Below are positions 48,874 to 57,201 of a stretch of DNA of 64,000 nt, piece by piece. Position 1 is the first letter of the stretch. Each line of letters starts with the position of its first letter. Source of the stretch: Pseudomonas lini (GTDB taxonomy: Bacteria; Pseudomonadota; Gammaproteobacteria; Pseudomonadales; Pseudomonadaceae); contig NZ_JAUSSR010000007.1 of NCBI RefSeq assembly GCF_030812475.1, positions 186,001 through 250,000 of the forward strand. The letters are read 5' to 3'. Position numbers and translations under genes: made by a program. Below the pieces are notes generated by a model. The model was not told the origin of the DNA. It made no database searches and saw only the letters and a program-made list of their open reading frames with translations.

Positions 48874-49859
48874 GGCCAGCTCGGCACTTCACGGCGGGCC
48901 CCGACCGGCAAGGCCTGGGCGGGCAGTTCGCCCCATTGACCCTGGCCTTCCCCAGGGTTGGCTTGCTGGCCGGCCTGCGGTTGATTGTGTGGTGGCGCAG
49001 GCGGCGCCTGTTCCCGGCGACGATGGCGCAGGGCGAACTCGGCAACCGCATCGATATCTTCCCCGGCGATGGCGCTCGCACCGCGCCAGGCAGCGTGGGC
49101 ACGGGCCGCGCGCAACCACACCAGATCGGCGCGCAGGCCATCGACACCCGCGGCAAAACAGCGCTCGGTAATCTGTGCCAGTGCCTGATCGTCGAGGGGG
49201 ATGCTTGCCAGGATGCTGCGCGCTTTCTGGCAACGCTCACGCAGGGATTGCTGCCGGCTTTCCCACTCGACGCAAAAGTGTTGCGGATCGCTGTCGAAAT
49301 CCAGTCGCCGGCGAATGATCTGGCCACGTTCGGCCGGCACGGTATGACCGCACAGGGCGACGTTCAAACCAAAGCGGTCGAGCAGTTGCGGCCGCAGCTC
49401 GCCCTCCTCCGGGTTCATGGTGCCGATCAGCACGAACTTCGCCGAATGCCGATGGGAAATGCCATCGCGTTCGATCAGGTTGGTGCCGCTGGCGGCCACG
49501 TCGAGCAACAGGTCCACCAGGTGATCGGGCAGCAGGTTGACTTCATCGACGTACAGTACGCCGCCGTCCGCCTTGGCCAGCACGCCAGGGGAAAATTGCG
49601 CACGACCTTCACTCAGCGCGGCGTCGAGGTCCAGGGTGCCGACCAGGCGTTCTTCGGTAGCCCCCAGGGGCAAGGTGACGAATTGACCGCTGGCGAGCAG
49701 GTCTGCCAGGCCTCTGGCCAAGGTCGATTTGGCCATGCCGCGCGGACCTTCGATCAGCACTCCGCCGATTTTCGGGTCGATGGCGGTGAGGCAGAGGGCG
49801 AGTTTCAAGTCGTCGGCGCCGACCACGGCGGAGAGGGGGAAATGGGGGGTGTCGGTCAT
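48861..49859 (-). CDS. Cobaltochelatase/Mg-chelatase-type AAA+ ATPase subunit (ChlI/CobS-like)
   Basis: A 332-residue AAA+ ATPase of the Mg-chelatase I subunit family: Walker A variant EGPRGMAKST, Walker B VLYVDEVNLLPDHLVDLLLD, sensor 1 LIGTMNPEEGELRPQLLDRF. After residue ~270 comes a Pro/Gln/Gly-rich acidic-type linker (APPAPPHNQPQAGQQANPGE), as normally joins the ATPase and VWA domains in D subunits. The frame stops with TAG two codons after the slippery AAA AAG. With CobN encoded upstream it should form the ATP-driven part of the aerobic cobaltochelatase, alone as small subunit and fused to VWA as medium subunit. ATG 49859 (MTDTPHF) is the family start; codons upstream lie in a REPIN. Confidence 0.88.
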   Translation of the reverse strand: MTDTPHFPLSAVVGADDLKLALCLTAIDPKIGGVLIEGPRGMAKSTLARGLADLLASGQFVTLPLGATEERLVGTLDLDAALSEGRAQFSPGVLAKADGGVLYVDEVNLLPDHLVDLLLDVAASGTNLIERDGISHRHSAKFVLIGTMNPEEGELRPQLLDRFGLNVALCGHTVPAERGQIIRRRLDFDSDPQHFCVEWESRQQSLRERCQKARSILASIPLDDQALAQITERCFAAGVDGLRADLVWLRAARAHAAWRGASAIAGEDIDAVAEFALRHRRREQAPPAPPHNQPQAGQQANPGEGQGQWGELPAQALPVGARREVPSWPKKP

Positions 49860-49900
49860 CTTTAATACTCGGTCATGGTCGGTGGCAGGTAAACCTTGTA

Positions 49901-49994
49901 CCTGTGGGAGCGAGCCTGCTCGCGAAGGAAATCTGTCAGTCAACCATGATGTTGACTGTGATGACCTCTTCGCGAGCAGGCTCGCTCCCACAGG
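49901..49994. repeat. REPIN between cobN and the chelatase ATPase gene
   Basis: Arms CCTGTGGGAGCGAGCCTGCT... and ...AGCAGGCTCGCTCCCACAGG, a perfect match over about 30 bp. It interrupts the cobW-cobN-chelatase operon. Confidence 0.87.
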
Positions 49995-50005
49995 GGGGAT
50001 AAGCG

Positions 50006-53000
50006 TCAGGTTTCTTCTTCTATGTCCAGCAACAAATTCTCCAGGGCCTCGCGGTACTCGCCCGGTTCCTGCCACATGCCCCGTTGCTGCGCTTCGAGCA
50101 TGCGCTCGGTCATGTCGCGCAGTGCATGGGGATTGTGCTCGCGAACAAAATCCCGGGTCGCCGGGTCCAGCAGATAAGCGTCCGCCAGCAATGCGTACTG
50201 GTGATCGTCAATCAACTGCGTCGTCGCGTCGAAGGCAAACAGGTTGTCGACCGTAGCCGCCAGTTCGAACGCGCCCTTGTAGCCATGGCGCTTCACGCCG
50301 TCAATCCACTTGGGGTTGGCCGCCCGGGAACGGATCACCCGGTTCAACTCTTCCTTCAAGGTGCGAATCCTTGGCAGGTCCGGCTGGCTGTGATCGCCAT
50401 GGTAGCTGGCCGTCGCTTCGCCGCTGAGGCTTTCCACGGCGGCGAGCATGCCGCCCTGGAATTGGTAATAGTCGTTGGAATCGAGCAAGTCGTGCTCGCG
50501 ATTATCCTGGTTTTGCAGCACCGCTTGCACCTGGCTCAAGCGCTGGGCGAACTGTTCACGGGCGGCGGTGCCTTCGTCGGAACCGCCGTAAGCGTAACCG
50601 CCCCAATTCAGGTACACCTCGGCCAGGTCGTCGCGGCTTTGCCACAGCTGACCGTCGATCGCACCCTGCACGCCCGCACCGTATGCACCGGGCTTGGCAC
50701 CAAAGATGCGCCACCCGGCCTGGCGGCGAGCCGCCTCTTCATCCAGGCCCGATTGCAGCAGCGTTTCACGCTCGGCGCGGACCTTGGCCGCCAACGGGTT
50801 GAGGTCGTCCGGCTCGTCCAGGGCGGCAACCGCTTGCACGGCCGCATCGAACAGGCGGATCAGGTTGGCAAAGGCATCGCGGAAGAAGCCGGACACCCGC
50901 AGGGTCACGTCCACCCGCGGACGGTCGAGCAAGCCAAGTGGCAGGATTTCGAAATCGTCGACCCGCTGGCTGCCGGTGGCCCAGACCGGGCGCACGCCCA
51001 TCAGCGCCATGGCCTGGGCGATGTCGTCACCACCGGTGCGCATGGTCGCAGTGCCCCAGACCGACAGGCCGAGCTGGCGCAGGTGGTCGCCATGATCCTG
51101 CAGATGCCGTTCCAGTATCAGGTTCGCCGACTGGAAACCGATGCGCCACGCGGTGGTCGTCGGCAGGTTGCGCACATCCACCGAATAGAAGTTGCGCCCG
51201 GTCGGCAGCACGTCCAGGCGCCCGCGGCTGGGTGCGCCGCTGGGGCCGGCCATGACGAAACGGCCGCTCAAGGCGTCGAGCAGACCGCGCATTTCCGCCG
51301 GGCCGCAGGCATCCAGGCGCGGCGCGACGACTTCGCGCAGGTTGTCGATGATGGCGTTCACTTCAGACCAACCTGCTTCCTGTAGGAGCAAGCTTGCTCG
51401 CGATAGCGGTGGGTCAGTCGATATTGCTTTACCTGACACTCCGCTATCGCGAGCAAGCTTGCTCCTACAGGGTTCGGGGTTGGCTTGAGGAGGATTTACT
51501 GTCTGCGAGATCAACTGAGCGGCGAACAGCTCAAGACGTTCGCGAGTGTCGCCCACCGTGCGCCAGACTTCATCGGTGAGGGATTGCAGTTCAATCGGAC
51601 GGGGCCCGGTCCAGGGTTCTGCCAGCGCACAATCCAGCGGATCGAAACCCAGCTCGAAGGCCTTGGCCAACGCCCGCAGCAAACTCGATTGCGCCCCTCG
51701 CCCGTCGCCGCGGGGAATTCGCAACAGGGCCAGCAAGGTATCGATACGCAAGCGCCCGGTCGGCGACTCGCCGAAGATGTGCAGGCCATCGCGGATTTGC
51801 GACTCCTTCAAGTCGCACAAATAGGTGTCCAATCGCGGCAGCCAGATCGCCGCATCGGCCTCGCTGTCGAGTCGTTCATCCAGCAGCAGTTCTCGATCGA
51901 TGTGACTGGCGCGCACCAGTTGCAGAATGTCCCGCTGCAACTCTCGGGCGCGCCGCGGATCGAGCAATTGCGCGTCGTAATATTCGTCGGCCAGCAGTTC
52001 GAGATTGCGCAGCGGCCCGTAGGTTTCGGCGCGGGTCAGCGGCGGCATCAGGTGATCGATGATCACCGCCTGGGTACGGCGCTTGGCTTGGGCGCCCTCA
52101 CCCGGGTCGTTGACGATAAACGGATAGATGTTCGGCAGCGGGCCGAGCAGTGCATCCGGCCAGCAATTCTGCGACAGGCCCACGCCCTTGCCCGGCAGCC
52201 ATTCGAGGTTGCCGTGCTTGCCGACATGAATCACGCCGTGGGCGCCATAGGTGTTGCGCAACCAGAAATAGAACGCGAGATAGCCGTGCGGCGGCACCAG
52301 GTCCGGGTCATGGTAGACCGCGCTCGGATCGATCTGATAACCCCGGGCTGGTTGAATGCCGACGAAGGTCAGGCCGAAACGCAACCCGGCAATCATCATT
52401 CGTCCGCCGCGGAACATCGGATCGCTTTCGGGGCCGCCCCAACGTTCCAGCACCGCCTGGCGGTTGGCCGCGGGGAGCGCGTCGAACATCAGCCGATAGT
52501 CGTCCAGCGCCAGGCTTTGCTGGCAGGGACGCTGGTCGAGGGTGTCAAGGTCGTTGCTGACGCCGCCGAGCAATTGCTGGATCAACGCGGTGCCGCTGTC
52601 TGGCAGTTCGGCCGGTAGCGGATAACCTTCTTGATGCAGCGCACGCAGGATATTCAGCGCCGCGGCAGGTGTGTCGAGGCCAACCCCATTGCCGATGCGA
52701 CCGTCGCGAGTCGGGTAGTTGGCCAGGATCAGCGCAATGCGTTTCTCGCCATCGGGTACCCGCCCCAGATCAATCCAGCGTCGGGCCAGTTCGGCGACGA
52801 AATCCATGCGTTCCGGTTGTGCTCGATAACAGACCACGTCCGACTGACTGCGCTCACTGCGCCAGGCCAGGTCCTTGAAACTGATCGGCCGGCTGATGAT
52901 CCGCCCGTCCAGTTCCGGCAGCGCGATGTGCATCGCCAGGTCGCGCGGTCCGAGGCCCTGCTCGCTGGCGCGCCAACCAGGTTCGTTGTCCTGGGCGCAA

Positions 53001-53872
53001 ATCGCTTGAATCACCGGAATGTTGCGACGAAACGGTCGCAGCTGCGGCGCTTCGGGGCTGGATTGGGCAAAACCGGTGGTGTTGAGAATCACCCCGGCAG
53101 CGACTTCATCCAGCAGGTCCTCGACCACAGCCAGGCAGCCGGGCTCTTTCAGACTGGCCACGGCAATCGGCAGCGGGTTCAGCCCTGCCGCCTGCAACCG
53201 CTGGCAGAAAACGTCGATGAAAGCGGTGTTCGCCGCCTGCAGGTGCGAGCGGTAAAACAACACGGCCGCTACCGGTTGATCGGCCTGCCAGTCGGCTTGC
53301 CAATCCTTCAGTGCGGCGGGGCTTTGAAGTGGATGGTAGATCGCGGTGCGCGGCAATGTTTGCGGCGGCGCCCAGGCGTAATCACGACCCAGCCATCGAC
53401 TGGCGAGGCAGCGAAACAGGTCGAGTGCGTTGGCCATGCCGCCCTGACGCAGGTAATGCCAGAGTCGGTCGCGGTCTTCGGCAGCCACAGTGCTCAGGTC
53501 GCTGAGTTCCGGGTCCGGACGATCATCGCCGGGCACCAGGATCAGCTGCACACCGCGCCCGGACAGTGCCACCAACTGCTCGACGCCATAGCGCCAATAG
53601 GCGATGCCGCCGTGCAGTGAAATCAGGATGACCTTGGCGTGACGCAATACTTCGTCGACGTACAGGTCAACCGAGGCGTGATTCTGCACCTGCATCGGGT
53701 TGGCCAGGCGCACGCTCGGGTAATCGTCCGGCAACTGCTGCGCCGCTTCGGCGAGCAGCGCCAGGCTGGAGTCGCCGCTGCACAGGATCACCAGTTCGGC
53801 GGGAGTCTGTCCAAGGTCGGCGATATTGTCATCCGACACGAAACCGCCGGGCTGGGTCCTGAGCAGGTGCAT
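50006..53872 (-). CDS. cobN: Cobaltochelatase subunit CobN (with in-frame REPIN insert)
   Basis: The 1288-residue large subunit that inserts cobalt into hydrogenobyrinic acid a,c-diamide in aerobic B12 synthesis, partnered by an ATPase/VWA complex. Family segments include LPELDGRIISRPISFKDLAW, YHDPDLVPPHGYLAFYFWLR, GVIHVGKHGNLEWLPGKGVG, GLSVWGTATMRTGGDDIAQA and the C-terminal VDNLFAFDATTQLIDDHQYA. Residues ~801-831 (SKLARDSG ... LSRASLLLQ) are encoded by a 91-bp REPIN (51380-51470) that keeps the frame open and is not part of the normal family sequence. It starts 3 nt after cobW. Confidence 0.95.
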   Translation of the reverse strand: MHLLRTQPGGFVSDDNIADLGQTPAELVILCSGDSSLALLAEAAQQLPDDYPSVRLANPMQVQNHASVDLYVDEVLRHAKVILISLHGGIAYWRYGVEQLVALSGRGVQLILVPGDDRPDPELSDLSTVAAEDRDRLWHYLRQGGMANALDLFRCLASRWLGRDYAWAPPQTLPRTAIYHPLQSPAALKDWQADWQADQPVAAVLFYRSHLQAANTAFIDVFCQRLQAAGLNPLPIAVASLKEPGCLAVVEDLLDEVAAGVILNTTGFAQSSPEAPQLRPFRRNIPVIQAICAQDNEPGWRASEQGLGPRDLAMHIALPELDGRIISRPISFKDLAWRSERSQSDVVCYRAQPERMDFVAELARRWIDLGRVPDGEKRIALILANYPTRDGRIGNGVGLDTPAAALNILRALHQEGYPLPAELPDSGTALIQQLLGGVSNDLDTLDQRPCQQSLALDDYRLMFDALPAANRQAVLERWGGPESDPMFRGGRMMIAGLRFGLTFVGIQPARGYQIDPSAVYHDPDLVPPHGYLAFYFWLRNTYGAHGVIHVGKHGNLEWLPGKGVGLSQNCWPDALLGPLPNIYPFIVNDPGEGAQAKRRTQAVIIDHLMPPLTRAETYGPLRNLELLADEYYDAQLLDPRRARELQRDILQLVRASHIDRELLLDERLDSEADAAIWLPRLDTYLCDLKESQIRDGLHIFGESPTGRLRIDTLLALLRIPRGDGRGAQSSLLRALAKAFELGFDPLDCALAEPWTGPRPIELQSLTDEVWRTVGDTRERLELFAAQLISQTVNPPQANPEPCRSKLARDSGVSGKAISTDPPLSRASLLLQEAGWSEVNAIIDNLREVVAPRLDACGPAEMRGLLDALSGRFVMAGPSGAPSRGRLDVLPTGRNFYSVDVRNLPTTTAWRIGFQSANLILERHLQDHGDHLRQLGLSVWGTATMRTGGDDIAQAMALMGVRPVWATGSQRVDDFEILPLGLLDRPRVDVTLRVSGFFRDAFANLIRLFDAAVQAVAALDEPDDLNPLAAKVRAERETLLQSGLDEEAARRQAGWRIFGAKPGAYGAGVQGAIDGQLWQSRDDLAEVYLNWGGYAYGGSDEGTAAREQFAQRLSQVQAVLQNQDNREHDLLDSNDYYQFQGGMLAAVESLSGEATASYHGDHSQPDLPRIRTLKEELNRVIRSRAANPKWIDGVKRHGYKGAFELAATVDNLFAFDATTQLIDDHQYALLADAYLLDPATRDFVREHNPHALRDMTERMLEAQQRGMWQEPGEYREALENLLLDIEEET
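51380..51470. repeat. REPIN inside the cobN coding sequence
   Basis: Perfect 30-bp inverted arms, CTGTAGGAGCAAGCTTGCTC... (51380-51409) and its complement (51441-51470), with a 31-bp loop. Every other REPIN in the window is intergenic; this one is translated in frame as part of CobN. Confidence 0.92.
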
Positions 53873-53875
53873 GGA

Positions 53876-54937
53876 CTAGACGCTGAGTGCGGCGCGCAAT
53901 TGCGCTTCGAGCAACGCCGCGTCCAGTTCCTGGCCGATCAACACCAGGCGCGTGGTACGTGCTTCTTCGGCACCCCACTTGCGGTCGAAATGCTTGTCGA
54001 AGCGCGTGCCCACGCCCTGGATCAACAGGCGCATCGGCTTGTTCGGGATCGCCGCGAAGCCTTTGACGCGCAGGATGCCGTGCTGGACCACCAGTTGGGT
54101 CAGGGCGTCCAGCAGCAGGCTTTCGTCGGCTTGCGGCAGTTCGATGGAGATCGAATCGAAGGCGTCGTGGTCGTGATCGTCCTCGCCTTCATGGTGATGA
54201 TCATGATGGCTGTGACGGCTGTCGATGTGTTCTTCGGAACCGGCGCCGAGGCCGATCAGCACGTCCAGTGGCAGACGGCCGCTGCTGGCTTCGATGACTT
54301 TCACCGCAGGCGGCAGTTCTTCGGCGACTTCCAGGCGCACACGGGCCAGGTCTTCAGGGCTGATCAGGTCGGCCTTGTTGAGGATCACCAGGTCGGCGCT
54401 GGCCAGTTGGTCGGCGAACAGTTCGTGCAGCGGCGATTCGTGGTCCAGGTTCGGGTCGAGTTTGCGCTGGGCGTCGACCTGGTCCGGGAAAGCGGCGAAG
54501 GTGCCGGCGGCGACGGCCGGGCTGTCGACCACGGTGATGACCGCATCAACGGTGCAGGCGCTGCGGATCTCCGGCCACTGGAAGGCTTGCACCAGGGGTT
54601 TGGGCAGGGCCAGGCCCGAGGTTTCGATCAGAATGTGATCGAGGTCACCGCGACGGGCCACCAGTTCGCGCATCACCGGGAAGAACTCTTCCTGGACGGT
54701 GCAGCACAGGCAGCCGTTGGCCAGTTCATAGACCCGGCCGCTGGCTTCTTCCTCGGTGCAGCCGATGGTGCACTGCTTGAGGATTTCGCCGTCGATGCCC
54801 AGCTCGCCGAATTCGTTGACGATCACAGCGATGCGACGGCCCTGGGCGTTGTCCAGCATGTGCCGCAGCAAGGTGGTCTTGCCCGAGCCGAGGAAGCCGG
54901 TAACGATGGTGACAGGGAGTTTGGCCAGTGTTTTCAT
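53876..54937 (-). CDS. cobW: CobW-family GTPase (cobalamin biosynthesis metal chaperone)
   Basis: A 353-residue COG0523 G3E GTPase. Walker A is GFLGSGKTTL (residues 14-23), the CxCC metal site is NGCLCCTV, the guanine motif is VILNKADL, and a His-rich metal-binding stretch (HSHHDHHHEG, then DDHDHD) lies near residue 240. CobW proteins are thought to supply cobalt to CobN. ATG 54937 matches the family N-terminus (MKTLAKLPVTIVTGFLGSGK); the frame upstream runs into the riboswitch. The AAAGGGC Shine-Dalgarno lies in a small hairpin (ATGCCC/GGGCAT, 54939-54966), which suggests translational control by the riboswitch upstream. First gene of the left cobalamin arm. Confidence 0.94.
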   Translation of the reverse strand: MKTLAKLPVTIVTGFLGSGKTTLLRHMLDNAQGRRIAVIVNEFGELGIDGEILKQCTIGCTEEEASGRVYELANGCLCCTVQEEFFPVMRELVARRGDLDHILIETSGLALPKPLVQAFQWPEIRSACTVDAVITVVDSPAVAAGTFAAFPDQVDAQRKLDPNLDHESPLHELFADQLASADLVILNKADLISPEDLARVRLEVAEELPPAVKVIEASSGRLPLDVLIGLGAGSEEHIDSRHSHHDHHHEGEDDHDHDAFDSISIELPQADESLLLDALTQLVVQHGILRVKGFAAIPNKPMRLLIQGVGTRFDKHFDRKWGAEEARTTRLVLIGQELDAALLEAQLRAALSV

Positions 54938-55048
54938 CGGATGCCCTTTGGCAAGGTGGCGGGCATACGGGACGACAATCGCAGCGGCAGGTGCACGCGC
55001 GCAAGAGTTCCGCCACCGGATCACCCCGCCCGGTTGTAGTGAGAATCT

Positions 55049-55238
55049 GTGTCGAGGCAGGTCTCCTGGCTGACGGCGTGCCAATCGTTCGACTGGCGTT
55101 TGCTGCGCCTTCCCGCGAACCTGATCAATCAGGGTTGCAGTGGCGTGGCAGCGAACATCACCGTTCACAGTTGCGGGGGCAGCCGCGGCATCGACCGCGT
55201 TCCCTTCTTAGCTTCGGCAGACACCGAAGAACCTCGAA
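55049..55238 (-). ncRNA. Cobalamin riboswitch upstream of cobW
   Basis: On the minus strand the conserved elements occur in order: GGTTCTTCGGTG near the 5' end, CTGCCCCCGCAACTGTGA, GCCACTG, CGGGAAGG and the 3' GTCAGCCAGGAGACCTGCCT closing part. This is the AdoCbl (class I) riboswitch consensus. It is 111 nt upstream of cobW, where AdoCbl binding would reduce expression of cobW, cobN and the chelatase genes. Confidence 0.93.
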
Positions 55239-55295
55239 AGCGCAAGGCTACGCATGGTGTGGGGGTGGGTCAATGTCTTGTGGCTTGCGCACCGG

Positions 55296-55382
55296 CCCCA
55301 TCGCGAGCAAGTCGGATCGCCGCACCGTCGCTCCCACATTGGAACGCGGTCAACTGCGGGAGCGGGCTTGCTCGCGATGGGG
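55296..55382. repeat. REPIN between the two riboswitches, extended left arm
   Basis: The left arm holds TCGGATCGCCGCACCGTCG (about 55312-55330), a variant of the 19-nt block at 34852 and 37138. The right arm GCGGGAGCGGGCTTGCTCGC is standard. Confidence 0.75.
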
Positions 55383-55454
55383 GCGCCTCGGTCTCGAATG
55401 AGAACCCCTGCCAATTGACGCCCAACCCCCGCCCATGCTCTCCTACACGCCTTG

Positions 55455-55660
55455 TTACGGGTGCCCTTCACAGGGTGAAACGGGAAACCGGTGAATCATG
55501 TGCTTTACTCAAGGCCATGTCAGTCCGGTGCTGCCCCCGCAACGGTAAGCGAGCGAAGCGTCAGATCCACTGTGCCAGCAGTTCGGCATGGGAAGGTGAC
55601 GCTTGAAGGTCAGGCGACAGCCTGCACCCCTCGTGAGCCCGGAGACCGGCCCGCAACACC
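55455..55660 (+). ncRNA. Cobalamin riboswitch upstream of cbtB
   Basis: Plus strand, in order: GGTGCCCTTCACAGGGTGAA, ACGGGAAACCGGTG, GTCCGGTGCTGCCCCCGCAA (the B12 box neighbourhood), GTAAGCGAG, CCACTG, ATGGGAAGGTGACGC and TGAGCCCGGAGACCGGCC. This is a complete AdoCbl riboswitch. It precedes a terminator-like hairpin and the cbtB-cbtA-cobE-cobM genes. Confidence 0.95.
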
Positions 55661-55687
55661 TGGTGGACGTTACGTCACCGAATAACA

Positions 55688-55745
55688 AACCCGCGGTGGG
55701 CGGGCGCTGTTGAGCCTCTGTGCGCCCGATGCGCAGGGTTTTTCC
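55688..55745 (+). terminator. Riboswitch expression-platform terminator (candidate)
   Basis: Perfect 7-bp stem CGGGCGC (55701-55707) / GCGCCCG (55722-55728), extended by AACCCGCG with CGC-A-GGGTT, followed by TTTTT at 55739-55743. It lies between the cobalamin riboswitch and cbtB, so B12 binding probably stops transcription here. Confidence 0.6.
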
Positions 55746-55786
55746 ATGCGCTCTATTCACCCGCTGACAGACCAGAGGGAAGCGCC

Positions 55787-55990
55787 ATGTCGATCATCAG
55801 CAGCACCGGCAGCAACACAGACAAGAGCACCGCCAGCAGCACCACGACCCTGACTCAACGCCTGACCGCCGCGATGTTTGCGTCGATCCTTGGCGCAAGC
55901 CTGGTATATTTCGCCGGTTTCTCGCACATCGAAGCGGTCCACAATGCCGCGCACGATACCCGTCACAGCGCCGCCTTCCCGTGCCATTGA
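55787..55990 (+). CDS. cbtB: Cobalt transporter subunit CbtB
   Basis: A 67-residue protein with one membrane helix (AAMFASILGASLVYFAGF, residues ~29-46) and the His-rich tail HNAAHDTRHSAAFPCH that defines CbtB and probably binds cobalt. AGAGGGAAG precedes the ATG. It directly follows a cobalamin riboswitch and precedes cbtA by 11 nt, the usual order for this B12-regulated cobalt uptake pair. Confidence 0.93.
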   Translation: MSIISSTGSNTDKSTASSTTTLTQRLTAAMFASILGASLVYFAGFSHIEAVHNAAHDTRHSAAFPCH

Positions 55991-56001
55991 GACCTGCCGA
56001 C

Positions 56002-56709
56002 ATGATCAAGCGTATCGCGCAAACCGCAGGTTTCACCGGGCTGCTGGCTGCCCTGTTGCTGACCCTGCTGCAAAGTTTCTGGGTGTCGCCGCTGATTCTG
56101 CAGGCCGAGACCTACGAAAATTCCGCGCCGGCGGCGGTTGAAGTTCATGAACACACCGCGGGTGCGGTCGCCGCTCATAGCCATGACGCCGAGGCCTGGG
56201 AGCCCGAAGACGGTTGGCAGCGCGTGCTGTCGACCACCGGCGGCAACCTGGTGGTAGCGGTCGGTTTCGCGTTGATGCTCGCCGGTCTCTACACCCTGCG
56301 CGCGCCGACAAAGACCTCTCAGGGTCTGCTCTGGGGCCTGGCCGGCTATGCGACCTTCGTGCTCGCGCCAACCTTGGGTCTGCCGCCTGAACTGCCGGGG
56401 ACGGCCGCGGCCGATCTGGCGCAACGGCAGATCTGGTGGATCGGCACCGCTGCCTCCACCGCGGCCGGCATCGCCCTGATCGTGTTCAGCCGTCATTGGC
56501 TGATGAAGGTCCTGGGCGTCGCGATCCTTGCCGTGCCTCACGTGATAGGCGCGCCACAACCGGAAGTGCATTCCATGCTCGCGCCGCAAGCCCTCGAGTC
56601 GCAGTTCAAAATCGCTTCGCAGCTGACCAACGTCGCGTTCTGGCTGGCCCTGGGCCTGGTCAGCGCCTGGTTGTTCCGCCGCAAAAGCGATAGCCAATAC
56701 CACGCATGA
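56002..56709 (+). CDS. cbtA: Cobalt transporter subunit CbtA
   Basis: A 235-residue membrane protein with about five helices. The first helix is followed by a His-rich periplasmic segment (VHEHTAGAVAAHSHD), then WGLAGYATFVLAPTLGLPPE, a conserved CbtA stretch, and IWWIGTAASTAAGIALIVFS. ATG 56002 (MIKRIAQTAGFTG) is preferred to an in-frame codon 7 residues upstream. Together with CbtB it forms a proposed cobalt importer known mainly from its B12 riboswitch control. Its end overlaps cobE (ATGA). Confidence 0.92.
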   Translation: MIKRIAQTAGFTGLLAALLLTLLQSFWVSPLILQAETYENSAPAAVEVHEHTAGAVAAHSHDAEAWEPEDGWQRVLSTTGGNLVVAVGFALMLAGLYTLRAPTKTSQGLLWGLAGYATFVLAPTLGLPPELPGTAAADLAQRQIWWIGTAASTAAGIALIVFSRHWLMKVLGVAILAVPHVIGAPQPEVHSMLAPQALESQFKIASQLTNVAFWLALGLVSAWLFRRKSDSQYHA

Positions 56710-57119
56710 CGGATAACAGCACCGCGCCGACCCTGGTGGTCGGCCTGGGCTGCCAGCGCGGCTGCCCCGTCAGCACGTTGCGCGCGTTGCTCGACCAGGC
56801 GCTGCAGGCTCATCGTATCGAGCTACGCCAGGTCAAGGCCCTGGCCAGCATCGACCTGAAGCGCGATGAACCGGGCCTTATCGAACTGGCAGCACAGCTC
56901 GAACTGCCGCTGATGTACTTCAGCAGCGAACAATTGGCCGGTTATCAGCCGCAACTCAGCCACCGCTCGGACATCGCGTTCGAACGCACTGGCTGTTACG
57001 GCGTCGCGGAAAGTGCCGCGCTGGCCCTTGCCGAACAACTGGCCCAGGCGCCGGCGAAACTGCTGATTTCGCGACAGAAATATGCCCAGGCCACCCTGGC
57101 GTTGGCTGGCGCTGCATAA
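56706..57119 (+). CDS. cobE: CobE-like (CbiG C-terminal family) cobalamin biosynthesis protein
   Basis: A 137-residue protein matching the CobE/CbiG C-terminal domain: LVVGLGCQRGCPVSTLRALL at the N-terminus, LASIDLKRDEPGLIELAAQL in the middle, and GCYGVAESAALALAEQLAQA with LLISRQKYAQATLALA at the end. CbiG opens the ring A lactone in the anaerobic pathway; stand-alone CobE in aerobic organisms probably assists at the C20-methyl/acetyl step, and its precise role is unsettled. It overlaps cbtA by 4 nt. Confidence 0.87.
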   Translation: MTDNSTAPTLVVGLGCQRGCPVSTLRALLDQALQAHRIELRQVKALASIDLKRDEPGLIELAAQLELPLMYFSSEQLAGYQPQLSHRSDIAFERTGCYGVAESAALALAEQLAQAPAKLLISRQKYAQATLALAGAA

Positions 57120-57201
57120 AATCCCCGATAATCCCCGCTTTCGATCATGAGCAATCTTCATCTGAAGCCTTGCCCTGGCCCTTTTTTCACAGGAACCGAC
57201 G

